A stretch of DNA of 64,000 nt. Origin: Sabulibacter ruber. Lineage in GTDB: Bacteria; Bacteroidota; Bacteroidia; Cytophagales; Hymenobacteraceae. The notes under the pieces are model-generated. The model saw nothing but the letters and a program-made list of their open reading frames with translations. It was not told the origin of the DNA and did not search any database. A program made the translations under genes and the position numbers. This document shows, piece after piece, positions 41,637-49,719 of this stretch. The stretch covers positions 1,612,001 through 1,676,000 of the forward strand of contig NZ_JAFFID010000001.1 of the NCBI RefSeq assembly GCF_017355955.1, read 5' to 3'. The first letter of the stretch is position 1, and every line of letters starts with the position of its first letter.

Positions 41637-43448
41637 TTAGGTGTAGATTTCCTGGATGGCGCTTCTGTATTTTTCTGAAAGGACTTTTCTTTTCAGTTTT
41701 AGGGTGGGCGTGAGTTCGCCGCTGGCTACCGTCCATTCCTGAGGCAGTAAGGTAAACTTTTTGAGCTGCTCCACCGGGTTGAAGAAACGGTTGTACTGTT
41801 TAATGGCCTCGCCAATCAGGGCGCGGACCCGTTTGTCTGCCACGGCGGCCAGATTGCCAGGGTAAGGCAATCCCTGGGCAGAATACCACTCCTGCAGGGC
41901 CTGGAAAGCGGGCACAATCAAAGCACCCACAAACTTCTGCGACTCTCCCACCACCATGATCTGCTCAATCCAGGGGCTTTCCACCATCTTGTTTTCAATG
42001 GGTTGGGGTGCCACGTACTTGCCGCCGCTGGTTTTGAACAGTTCTTTTTTGCGGTCAGTGATTTTCAGGAATTTGCCTTCGTCCAGGATACCGATATCTC
42101 CCGTGTGTAGCCAGCCGTCTTTGATGACCTCGGCGGTAAGGTCGGGGCGTTTGTAATAGCCCATCATCACGTTGGGCCCTTGGCAGAGGATTTCGCCGTC
42201 TTCGGCAATCTTCACTTTCACGTTGCTGAGCAGCGGTCCCACCGTCCCGAATTTGCGGTTTTCCTCTGGGTACCGGTTCCCGCTGATGATGGGCGAGGCC
42301 TCGGTGAGGCCGTAACCTTCCTGTATTATGATCTGGGTCGCCGAAAATACTTTTAGCAGCCTTACCTGGCAGGCCGCCGCCCCGGTAATGATAGACTTTA
42401 TCTCGCCGCCCAGGGCTTCCCGCCATTTACTGAATACCAGTTTGTTAGCCAGCGCCAGTTGCAGACGGTAACTTACCGGGAGCGGGGTATTGATCTCGTA
42501 GCGTTCGGCTAGTTTCAAGGCCCAGTCAAACAAACTTTTCTTTACGCCGGTAAGCTCCTTCCCTTTCCTGATGATGCCTTCGTAGACTTTTTCCAGCAGG
42601 CGGGGCACGGTGGTAAAGATGGTGGGTTGCACCTCGCGCAGGTTTTCGGCGATGGTATCCATGCTCTCGGCGTAATAGATAGAAACGCTGGCGTAGAGGT
42701 AGCAATAGGTAGCCATCCGTTCAAAGGCATGGTTCAGCGGCAGGAAACTGATGGCCCGTTTGCCCCGCACACCTACTTCATCAATCACCTCGGTACTGGC
42801 GAACATGTTGCTCAAAATATTGTGGTGTGAGAGCATGACACCCTTGGGAACGCCCGTAGTGCCCGAGGTATACAGAATGGTGGCCAGATCTTCTGGCCTG
42901 ATGCTTTCCTTGCTCTGCGCCAGTTGCCGCTCAAGGTCTGGGGAGGCTTCAAAGAGCAACTCTTTCCAGTGCCGCGCCCCCGGTACCTGGCTGAACGTGA
43001 AAATGTTTTTTACCTCCGGCAATTCCTCCTGCACGCTCACCACTTTATTGTAAAGGGCTTTGTCGCCCACAAACACCGTCTTCACGGCGGCGTCTTGCAG
43101 GATAAATGTGAGCTCGCTCTGGTTGATGGTGGGGTAAATGGGCACCGAAATGGCACCAATCTGCTGGATGGCCAGATCTACCAGAATCCACTCGGGCCGG
43201 TTGGCACTGATGATGGCGATCTTGTCCCGGCCTTCTACGGTGCCGTCGCCCGAAGACAGTCCCTGCGCCAGCAAGCCCAGGCTCAACTGGTTCACAGTAT
43301 CTATCACCTCCTGGGTGGAATACTTGCGCCACGCTCCGTCTTCCTTGGCGCTGAGCATATCCTGCAATGGCATATTTTCTAGTTGATATGCCAGGCAGTC
43401 AAACAATCTGGTGGGCTCTGCGGGCGAGCCGTTTCTCTGAGTAGACAC
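41637..43448 (-). CDS. long-chain fatty acid-CoA ligase (AMP-forming)
   Basis: A 603-residue adenylate-forming enzyme. Core motifs are A3 ILYTSGTTGVPKGVMLSHHN, A5 YGLTEASPIISGN, and A7-A8 LHTGDIGILDEGKFLKITDRKKELFKTSGGKYVAPQ; the C-terminal Lys lies in TPTLKLKRK. The layout matches the FadD15/ACSL type that activates long-chain fatty acids with ATP and CoA for beta-oxidation or phospholipid synthesis. The start is GTG at 43448, supported by the conserved RLFDCLAYQLENMP beginning. A perfect minus-strand -7 box is at 43510-43517. It is a single gene. Confidence 0.92.
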   Translation of the reverse strand: MSTQRNGSPAEPTRLFDCLAYQLENMPLQDMLSAKEDGAWRKYSTQEVIDTVNQLSLGLLAQGLSSGDGTVEGRDKIAIISANRPEWILVDLAIQQIGAISVPIYPTINQSELTFILQDAAVKTVFVGDKALYNKVVSVQEELPEVKNIFTFSQVPGARHWKELLFEASPDLERQLAQSKESIRPEDLATILYTSGTTGVPKGVMLSHHNILSNMFASTEVIDEVGVRGKRAISFLPLNHAFERMATYCYLYASVSIYYAESMDTIAENLREVQPTIFTTVPRLLEKVYEGIIRKGKELTGVKKSLFDWALKLAERYEINTPLPVSYRLQLALANKLVFSKWREALGGEIKSIITGAAACQVRLLKVFSATQIIIQEGYGLTEASPIISGNRYPEENRKFGTVGPLLSNVKVKIAEDGEILCQGPNVMMGYYKRPDLTAEVIKDGWLHTGDIGILDEGKFLKITDRKKELFKTSGGKYVAPQPIENKMVESPWIEQIMVVGESQKFVGALIVPAFQALQEWYSAQGLPYPGNLAAVADKRVRALIGEAIKQYNRFFNPVEQLKKFTLLPQEWTVASGELTPTLKLKRKVLSEKYRSAIQEIYT

Positions 43449-43509
43449 GTATACCGGTGAATTTGTAAGTCCAAAAGGGGCAAAATGCCGGGGTGCCCAC
43501 TTTGCGGGG

Positions 43510-43517
43510 CAAAAGTA
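43510..43517 (-). promoter_or_regulatory. Bacteroidota -7 element of the acyl-CoA ligase gene
   Basis: Reads TACTTTTG on the minus strand, an exact match, giving a leader of about 55 bases. Confidence 0.5.
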
Positions 43518-43665
43518 CTCCTATTTTACGGCTAAATGAAAAAGGAGATATTACCGACCTGGCTTGGGCTATGGATAGGAAAATTTTGATAACCCGAAGG
43601 GAAATCACCCGGAAAGGAGTGGCAGAAAGTTCTTACATTTAGCCTCCTAAAAACCAGATATTCGC

Positions 43666-44148
43666 ATGGCGTTCAGATTTCCCTTCTTTTCCTCCGCTGC
43701 CTCACTGCCTTGTGGTGCCTATTTCAGTCCTGGCGAAGATTGTTTGCGGGCCATCTTACAATGCATCAACTCGGCTAAGTCCTCGCTCAAAATATGCGTG
43801 TTCACTATCTCAGATGACCGTATCTCGCAGGCTATCCTGAACGCGCACCGCAGCGGCGTGAACGTGCAACTGATCTCAGACAACGAGAAGCTGTTTGACA
43901 AAGGATCGGACATCCGGCAACTGGCGCAGGCGGGCCTCAAGGTGAAGATTGACAACTCGCCCAACCACATGCACCATAAGTTTGCCGTCATTGACCAGAA
44001 ATTCGTGCTCACCGGCAGTTACAACTGGACCCGCAGCGCCGCTCTGTACAACCATGAGAATGTATTGGTTACCTCAGATTCCAAGGTAGTGGCTGGTTAT
44101 AACCAGGAATTTAACCGCCTTTGGAAAGAAATGACGCTGCTTACCTGA
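43666..44148 (+). CDS. phospholipase D-like nuclease with single HKD motif
   Basis: A 160-residue protein of the PLD superfamily with one HKD motif: His103, Lys105 and Asp110 in HMHHKFAVID, then TGSYNWT. One-HKD proteins such as Nuc and the mitoPLD/Zucchini group act as dimers and cut nucleic acid or phospholipid. The N-terminus is hydrophobic (FPFFSSAASLPCGAYF) but is not a standard signal peptide, so location is unsure. It is transcribed alone, followed by a small CCCC...GGGG hairpin (44236-44251). A weak -7 box (TACATTTA) lies at 43634-43641. Confidence 0.85.
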   Translation: MAFRFPFFSSAASLPCGAYFSPGEDCLRAILQCINSAKSSLKICVFTISDDRISQAILNAHRSGVNVQLISDNEKLFDKGSDIRQLAQAGLKVKIDNSPNHMHHKFAVIDQKFVLTGSYNWTRSAALYNHENVLVTSDSKVVAGYNQEFNRLWKEMTLLT

Positions 44149-44331
44149 GCCCATGGGTGGGGTTTGCTCCCAAAGAGTCTTCCTTCCATGAGAAAGAGAG
44201 ATGCAATCTTCGTTTACCTTCCCATTTTCTGTTGACCCCAGCTTTATGGGGCTTTCCGCCTCTTTTTACAGAAACAACTTAAAATCAGCTTTCCACCCAG
44301 TTTAATCGGGGTATAAATAATCTATCTTTCT
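44149..44331. other. intergenic region before the S-box promoter
   Basis: No gene is seen. A small hairpin (CCCC/GGGG, 44236-44251) followed by a T-rich stretch probably ends the PLD transcript. Confidence 0.35.
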
Positions 44332-44363
44332 TTTGCTATATACCCACCTGCTTTCTACCTTAG
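44332..44363 (+). promoter_or_regulatory. promoter of the S-box/M14 leader
   Basis: TTTG (44332-44335), 20 bases, then TACCTTAG (44356-44363; 7 of 8 positions match TAnnTTTG once fixed bases are counted). Transcription would start about 5 bases before the aptamer. Confidence 0.55.
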
Positions 44364-44372
44364 CCCCTGAAA

Positions 44373-44472
44373 TTATACCGAAGAGGGGAGAGAGCAGGCT
44401 CTGAGAACCTCTAGCAACCGTTAACCAAGTTAAAAAGGTGCTAACTCCTGCCCAGCCAAATGGGAAATATAA
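44373..44472 (+). ncRNA. S-box (SAM-I clan) riboswitch aptamer, copy 1
   Basis: The S-box core is visible as GCAACC (44414-44419) and AAGGTGCTAA (44435-44444). The stems are P1 TTATA/TATAA (44373-44377, 44468-44472), P2 AGAGG/CCTCT, P3 TTAAC/GTTAA and P4 CCCA/TGGG (44451-44454, 44461-44464). The P2 loop CAGG is complementary to CCTG after the core, which allows a pseudoknot. The second copy (minus strand, 53162-53264) keeps all these pairs and has a different but paired P3. It should sense S-adenosylmethionine. It leads into a cysteine-rich upstream ORF and the M14 peptidase gene. Confidence 0.82.
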
Positions 44473-44483
44473 GTTTTCAGACC

Positions 44484-44582
44484 ATGCTCAGCAACCACCA
44501 CCTTTCCAACGCAAACCTTCTTTCGTTATCTACTGCTTCAGGCTATTCCGTTGCCTGTATGCACTCTTGTTGTTGCTGTTAG
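44484..44582 (+). CDS. upstream ORF / leader peptide ending in four cysteines, copy 1
   Basis: A 32-codon ORF begins 11 bases after the aptamer's closing stem and ends Met-His-Ser-Cys-Cys-Cys-Cys-stop. A shorter reading from the internal ATG at 44559 has only 7 codons. The tail TGT TGT TGC TGT TAG is identical, base for base, in the SusC leader at 53061-53075 on the other strand, and both ATGs are preceded by GACC. The rest of the peptide is not conserved, so the Cys run is the working part. This is the design of a ribosome-stalling attenuator that responds to charged cysteinyl-tRNA. No homology to a stable protein is apparent. Confidence 0.7.
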   Translation: MLSNHHLSNANLLSLSTASGYSVACMHSCCCC

Positions 44583-44596
44583 CTTCCTTAGATTTT

Positions 44597-44649
44597 CCGG
44601 GCTCCCGGGTTTCTACCCTTTTGCGCTGAGGCAGCGCTCTTTTGTTTTC
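44597..44649 (+). terminator. terminator in the M14 leader (expression platform candidate)
   Basis: A small CCGG-gctc-CCGG hairpin (44598-44608) is followed by GCGCTG-agg-CAGCGC (44623-44637) and then TCTTTTGTTTT. It lies 40 bases after the leader peptide stop and over 200 bases before the M14 ATG. Confidence 0.6.
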
Positions 44650-44861
44650 TAGCTACTTTTTCAGTTTTACTCTTTATGTACACGGCACTTGCGCAGGCAA
44701 GGGCAAAGAAACCGGCGTTTGCCTGGGACTCCTCTTTGCACGCCTGCCTCTCCTCTACCCTGGCAGCGCTTTGTCGCTTCCTCTCTCTTTGCTGTTGCGG
44801 AAACGTTATTCCTCACCGCTCCGCTTTTAACCCATTTTTTAAAAAACACCCTTAAAATACC
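44650..44861. other. distal leader of the M14 gene
   Basis: About 210 bases with no gene; it holds several short self-complementary runs (CAGGCAA / TTGCCTG among them). It may be structured RNA, but no known element was recognised. Confidence 0.3.
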
Positions 44862-47468
44862 ATGAAATCAATATTACCTACTTACAGGGCGCTTCTGGTC
44901 CTGGCCGCCTGGGTTCTGACCATCGTCCCGGCCCTGGCGCAAAGCAGTTATTATTTCCCGAAGACGAAGAACTTTGATGCCGCCATTCCTACGCCCGAGC
45001 AGTTTCTGGGCTACGGCATCGGCGAGCGCCACAGCCGCTACGAGCAATCGGTGGCTTACCTCAAAGAACTGGACCGGCTCTCGGACAAAGTGAAGGTGCA
45101 GACCATCGGGTTTACCTATGAACTGCGGCCGCAGGTGGTGGCCATCATCACTTCGCCCGAGAACCACGCCCGCCTGGAGGACATCCGGAAAGAGCACCTG
45201 CAGTTGGCCGATGTCTCTAAACCACTCCCCAACCTAGCCAACTCACCCGTGTTTGTGAACCTGGGATACAGCGTGCACGGAAACGAAGCCTCCAGTCTGG
45301 AAGCCTCCCTCCTCACGGCTTATTACTACACCGCCAACCAGGACCCGGAAACCCAGCGCGCGTTGAAAGAAGCCGTGATTTTGCTCGATCCCGCCCACAA
45401 CCCCGATGGCCGCGACCGGCACGCCAACTGGATCAACGTGCACCAAAGTGATCCCTCCGTGGCAGATCCTGATGATTGGGAGCATAACGAGGTTTGGCCC
45501 GGCGGCCGCGGCAACCACTACTGGTTTGACCTGAACCGCGACTGGCTTCCCATTGCGCACGTGGAAAGCAGAAACCGCCTCAAGTTCTACCATGAGTGGC
45601 TGCCTAACGTGGTCATTGACTTCCACGAGATGGGCACCAATTCCACCTACTACTTTGAGCCCAGCAAGCCCTACGGCTCCGAGAACTACCTGGTGCCCCG
45701 CAGCACCTATGATAACCTGAACGTGATCATCGCCAAGTACCACGCAGCGGCGCTGGACGAGATCGGGTCTTTGTACTTCACCAAAGAGCAGTACGACAAC
45801 ATCTATCCCGGCTACGGCTCTACTTACCCCGATTTCCAGGGCGGCGTGGGCATCACCACCGAGCAGGCCAGCTCCCGCGGCAACCGCCAGGAAAATTCCA
45901 CCGGCGTCTTGACCTTTGCCTTCGGTATCCGAAACCACCTGAGCACGGGATTAGCCACGGTGAAAGGTGCCGTAGAGAACCGCGAGACCTTCCTGAAACA
46001 CCAGCGCGAGTTCTACAAATCCGGTATCGCCGATGGCCGCAAAAATCCGGTGAAAGCCTATGTGTACGGCGAGAAGTACGATGCCACCCGCCTGCGTAAC
46101 TTCACCGAGCTGCTGCTGGCCCACAAAATTGAGGTGTATGAACTACCGGGCAACCAGACCATCAACGGCACCACCTTTGAGAAAGGGAAATCCTATGTAG
46201 TGCCCACCGAGCAACCACAGTACCGACTGGTGGAATCCATCTTCGCGAAGAACACCAATTTACCCGACAGCGTCTTCTACGATGCCTCCACCTGGACCCT
46301 GGCGCTGGCTTATGGTCTGCCGCATATGGGCGCCACTAAACCAGTGAACCGCGGAAACAAAGTAACAACCCTGCCTGCCCTCACCGCAGCAGCGCCATCA
46401 AAAAGCAACTACGCCTACCTCCTGGACTGGACCGATTACAACACCGCTGGCGCCTTGTACCAACTGCAATCCTTAGGCGTAACCGCCCAAACCGCATTAA
46501 AACCTTTCACGGCCAATACCACGGCAGGCGCCAAAGACTATTTGCCCGGTGCCATCACCATTCCGGTGGCCTCGCAGAAAATCTCGTCTGACTCGCTGTA
46601 CAAAGCCATCCAGAAAGTAGTCGCCGATCGCAAAATCAACATTGCTGCGGTGAACAGCGGTTTCAGCGCGAAAGGCATTGACCTGGGCAGCAGCAACATC
46701 CAGACCATCCGCAAACCCGAGGCGCTGATGCTGGTAGGCACTGGCGTGCAAGGCCCTGAGGCCGGCGAAGTTTGGTTCCTCCTGGATTCACAGCTGAAGA
46801 TGCCCATCACCAAAGCTGAGTTGAGCTCTTTCCCGCGCCTGTCTTTGGCCCGCTACAACACCATCGTGCTGGTAAGCGGCTCCTACAACAGCCTGGACAA
46901 AAACACCGTGGACAAACTGAAGCGCTGGGTGACCGAAGGCGGCACATTGATTACTTTCAAAACCGCCTCTGAGTGGGCCATCAAACAAGGCATCGCGAAT
47001 GCCCGCCTTATCTCCCCTGCAGATACCACCGCTAAAACGGTGCGCCAAGATTACATCAACGCCCGTGAACTGGAAGGCGCCAAATCAGTAGGCGGCTCTA
47101 TTTACGAGACTGACCTGGACATTACGCACCCGCTGGCCTTCGGCTACACCTCCCGTAAACTGAGCGTGTACCGCAATAGCAGCGTGTTCCTGGCCCCCAG
47201 CAAAAGTTCCTATGAAACCGTGGCCCAATACACCGCCAACCCGCTGCAAAGTGGCTATGTGTCTAAAGCGAACCTGAAGAAAATCGCCAACTCAGCCTCA
47301 CTGCTGGCCCAAAACCAGGGCCAGGGCACCGTGGTGCTCTTCGCCGACAACCCCAACTTCCGAGGCAGCTGGTACGGCACCAACCACCTGTTCTTCAACG
47401 CCCTTTTCTTTGGCAACATCATTAAAACCGTGGGCGGCGTGCCTGCTGGTGCGGAGGAAGAGGAATAG
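44862..47468 (+). CDS. M14 family zinc carboxypeptidase (exported)
   Basis: An 868-residue protein with a signal peptide (MKSILPTYRALLVLAAWVLTIVPALAQ). The M14 zinc motif is HGNE in GYSVHGNEASSLEAS, with the third ligand His in VIDFHEMGTN; FDLNRDW and the catalytic Glu in GITTEQASSRGN follow. The catalytic part spans about residues 40-380. The C-terminal half (about 500-860) resembles a glutamine-amidotransferase-like alpha/beta domain (LARYNTIVLVSGSYNSLD, TEGGTLITFK). It should cleave peptides outside the inner membrane. It follows the S-box and poly-Cys leader, and this links it to sulfur amino acid supply. A terminator follows at 47610. Confidence 0.9.
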   Translation: MKSILPTYRALLVLAAWVLTIVPALAQSSYYFPKTKNFDAAIPTPEQFLGYGIGERHSRYEQSVAYLKELDRLSDKVKVQTIGFTYELRPQVVAIITSPENHARLEDIRKEHLQLADVSKPLPNLANSPVFVNLGYSVHGNEASSLEASLLTAYYYTANQDPETQRALKEAVILLDPAHNPDGRDRHANWINVHQSDPSVADPDDWEHNEVWPGGRGNHYWFDLNRDWLPIAHVESRNRLKFYHEWLPNVVIDFHEMGTNSTYYFEPSKPYGSENYLVPRSTYDNLNVIIAKYHAAALDEIGSLYFTKEQYDNIYPGYGSTYPDFQGGVGITTEQASSRGNRQENSTGVLTFAFGIRNHLSTGLATVKGAVENRETFLKHQREFYKSGIADGRKNPVKAYVYGEKYDATRLRNFTELLLAHKIEVYELPGNQTINGTTFEKGKSYVVPTEQPQYRLVESIFAKNTNLPDSVFYDASTWTLALAYGLPHMGATKPVNRGNKVTTLPALTAAAPSKSNYAYLLDWTDYNTAGALYQLQSLGVTAQTALKPFTANTTAGAKDYLPGAITIPVASQKISSDSLYKAIQKVVADRKINIAAVNSGFSAKGIDLGSSNIQTIRKPEALMLVGTGVQGPEAGEVWFLLDSQLKMPITKAELSSFPRLSLARYNTIVLVSGSYNSLDKNTVDKLKRWVTEGGTLITFKTASEWAIKQGIANARLISPADTTAKTVRQDYINARELEGAKSVGGSIYETDLDITHPLAFGYTSRKLSVYRNSSVFLAPSKSSYETVAQYTANPLQSGYVSKANLKKIANSASLLAQNQGQGTVVLFADNPNFRGSWYGTNHLFFNALFFGNIIKTVGGVPAGAEEEE

Positions 47469-47609
47469 TGCATTGTATTCCCGCTTGTCATCCTGGTAGG
47501 ATCTTGGTGGCGAACGGTAATAGCGCTTCCCAAACGCCTTTCTAGCTTGCCCACAAGGTCCTTTCAGGATGACAGAAGGAGGATTTCATTTGTACTTCTA
47601 TCTTAAATG

Positions 47610-47640
47610 AAAGCGGCTACCTTTTTGTAGCCGCTTTTTT
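47610..47640 (+). terminator. terminator of the M14 gene
   Basis: AAAGCGGCTAC pairs with GTAGCCGCTTT, followed by TTT. Confidence 0.8.
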
Positions 47641-48116
47641 ATTGCTGTTATGACAGTAAAAGATAGTACAGCATCCTTCATTCCTTTTCACGCATTCCGT
47701 CCCCCTTTGAAGGAGGTAGGGGATGACGATAGCGCTTGAAGAACCGGTTGCTTTTTACTAAGCACAGATTCTCCCCTTGAGGGGAGATAAAAAGGGGTGT
47801 TTACACAGGAGGGTGCGCATTGTTGAGGTAATCAGTACCATTAAAATTCAAAGAATCTACCACCACTCAGAAGGCAGTTGGGAACGTCATGATTAGCAGG
47901 TGTAAACACCCCTCTTCGCTCCCCTCAAGGGGAGAATCCTTTCCTGCTGCCGTTGTTGGTGTTATCACCAACAACCACTATTGCGGTAGCTGGCGCAAGG
48001 GCAACCACAAGGGATTGCCCTACATTTAGGAAACGCGATAATCTGCAGAAGAAATCATCCCCCTACCCCCTTCAAAGGGGGACGAAATGCGCACCACTTC
48101 CAATCACTCTATCTCT

Positions 48117-48182
48117 GGTTCAAGTTTTCAACTTGGACCTACCATGACTTGAAGTTTGCAACTTCAGTGAGGCGGTAGCCTC
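48117..48182 (-). repeat. three-hairpin element, copy 2
   Basis: Read on the minus strand: GAGGC-tacc-GCCTC, GAAGTT-gca-AACTTC, GGTCCAAGT with ACTTGAACC. Same order as 18796-18860. The second hairpin has paired changes (GGC/GCC there, TGA/TCA here), so the stem is kept while the bases differ. Confidence 0.7.
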
Positions 48183-48328
48183 AAACTGGGCAAACTGATA
48201 AAGTAATCAGTTCAATTAAAGCCACAGTTTAAAGCCTACTTTCCTAAAAACAGCCCCAAAGCATCAGACAAAAAGAAAGGAGTATCGCAGAGTGATACTC
48301 CTTTTCACATGCAAAGGAAGAATTACAA

Positions 48329-49708
48329 TCAATAGCCGGGATTCTGGTCTTCGGGTCCCAAGTCTGGGTCTGCGACGATGTCGGCGTTGGGTATGGGGTA
48401 CAGGAACTTGTTGGGGTCGGTGATGCCGAGGACGGATTGGGCGCGGCCGGTGCGGATGAGGTCAAACCAGCGGTGGCCTTCAAAGGCGAGTTCCAGTTTG
48501 CGTTCCTGCTCAATGACCAGCAACAAGCCGGGAGCATCCAGCAAGGTCAGTTTCTCAACGCGGGCTCTTTCCCGGATGGCGTTCACATCGGCTAGGGCAC
48601 CTATCAGGTCAGGGGCAGCTTTCTTCACGCGGGCCTCGGCGCGGATGAGGTACTGCTCAGAGATTCTCAGCAAAAACGCTGGGTCATCGCTGGTGCCGTT
48701 GCGGAAGTATTTTTTGCCGTAGACAATGGTGCCGGAGGTCCCGATGAGGATACTGCGGGCGCCGCCGATGGCCGGGTTGCGCAACTCGCTGGTGATGGCC
48801 TGGCCGGGAATCCATTCCAGGCGGCCGCCGCTGGAACTGGGCAGCCAGTAAGAAGCGTGGCTGTTGCCGTTGGCGGTGGTGTAGGCCAGCTCCAGAATAC
48901 TTTCGGGGGTGAGCAGGCCCTGGATTGTTTGCTCGTACGGATACACCAGCTGGGCTTTTTTCGCATTGATTACCTTGGTGGCGAAGTTCTCGGCCTCAGT
49001 CCAGTTTTCCTGATAGAGATAGAAACGGGCTTTCAGGGCCCACACAGCCAGCAAGGAAGCACGGGCAGGTGTGGTGTAGGAAGCACCCACGGCACCGTTC
49101 TCCACCTCGGTGAAAAGTTGCTCGGCCTGGTTTAAATCTGCCAGCACCTGAGCGTAGGTTTCGGCTTTGGTGGAGCGGCCGATGCCTTGTCCGTCCAGTT
49201 TAGACTCAGTGGGCGTCAAAACCAATTGGGCACCTCCCCAGGCCCGGGCGATGTCAAAGTAGGCGAGGCCACGCAGGAAATGGGCTTCGGCTAGGATGCT
49301 TTTCCGCAAGTTTTCGGTTAAGGCGGGGTCCTGGATAGCAGGCACATCGGTGATGAGGTTGTTGGCCAGGTTAATCACGCGGTAAATCTGCCGCCAGGTG
49401 CTCAGGATAGAGCTGTTCTCTGACTGGATGCCGTTGCGGTCGAACTGCCGGTAAAAGTCAAAGGACCCGATGGACTCCGCCTCGTCGGAGGACAGGTAAG
49501 ACAGAGCCGGATAATCCAGGCCGTAATAATTGTTGCTTTGCAGTTCGCTGTAGGTCCCCAGCAGGGCAGCCTGGGCGCCGCGGGCATCTACCAGGGCGAT
49601 GGAAGACAAGACTTCGGTGGCCGGGTCCGGCTCCAGTAAATCGCAACTGGAGAACAAAACGGCGGCGGCTAAAACAAAGGTTTTATAGGAAGAAAGAATA
49701 TTTTTCAT
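48329..49708 (-). CDS. SusD/RagB family outer-membrane lipoprotein
   Basis: A 459-residue lipoprotein with a signal peptidase II site (LFSSC, Cys22). It has TPR-like helices and the C-terminal FEGHRWFDLIRTGRAQ motif typical of SusD. It should sit on the cell surface as the substrate-binding lid of the SusC barrel. It starts 11 bases after the susC stop, so the two form an operon. No glycan-degrading enzymes adjoin. The operon's upstream S-box and poly-Cys leader suggest a sulfur-containing or peptide substrate; this is inference. Confidence 0.93.
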   Translation of the reverse strand: MKNILSSYKTFVLAAAVLFSSCDLLEPDPATEVLSSIALVDARGAQAALLGTYSELQSNNYYGLDYPALSYLSSDEAESIGSFDFYRQFDRNGIQSENSSILSTWRQIYRVINLANNLITDVPAIQDPALTENLRKSILAEAHFLRGLAYFDIARAWGGAQLVLTPTESKLDGQGIGRSTKAETYAQVLADLNQAEQLFTEVENGAVGASYTTPARASLLAVWALKARFYLYQENWTEAENFATKVINAKKAQLVYPYEQTIQGLLTPESILELAYTTANGNSHASYWLPSSSGGRLEWIPGQAITSELRNPAIGGARSILIGTSGTIVYGKKYFRNGTSDDPAFLLRISEQYLIRAEARVKKAAPDLIGALADVNAIRERARVEKLTLLDAPGLLLVIEQERKLELAFEGHRWFDLIRTGRAQSVLGITDPNKFLYPIPNADIVADPDLGPEDQNPGY

Positions 49709-49719
49709 GGCTGATTTTC

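Larger units (their letters stand above)
47484..48182. repeat. composite of nested palindromic repeats
   Basis: This gene-free stretch holds: a long hairpin (TGTCATCCTG / CAGGATGACA, 47484-47576); an outer inverted pair (47691-47726 and 48055-48091, about 90% alike); an inner inverted pair (47767-47806 and 47900-47938, about 90% alike); GTTGTTGGTG / CACCAACAAC (47952-47975); AGGGCAA / TTGCCCT (47998-48021); and the second three-hairpin element (48117-48182). It looks like a landing site for several REP-type repeats. Confidence 0.7.

Noticed and set aside
44438..44629. 63-codon frame across the M14 leader
   Set aside because: It starts inside the riboswitch core and is in a different frame from the Cys uORF; it looks like a chance frame.
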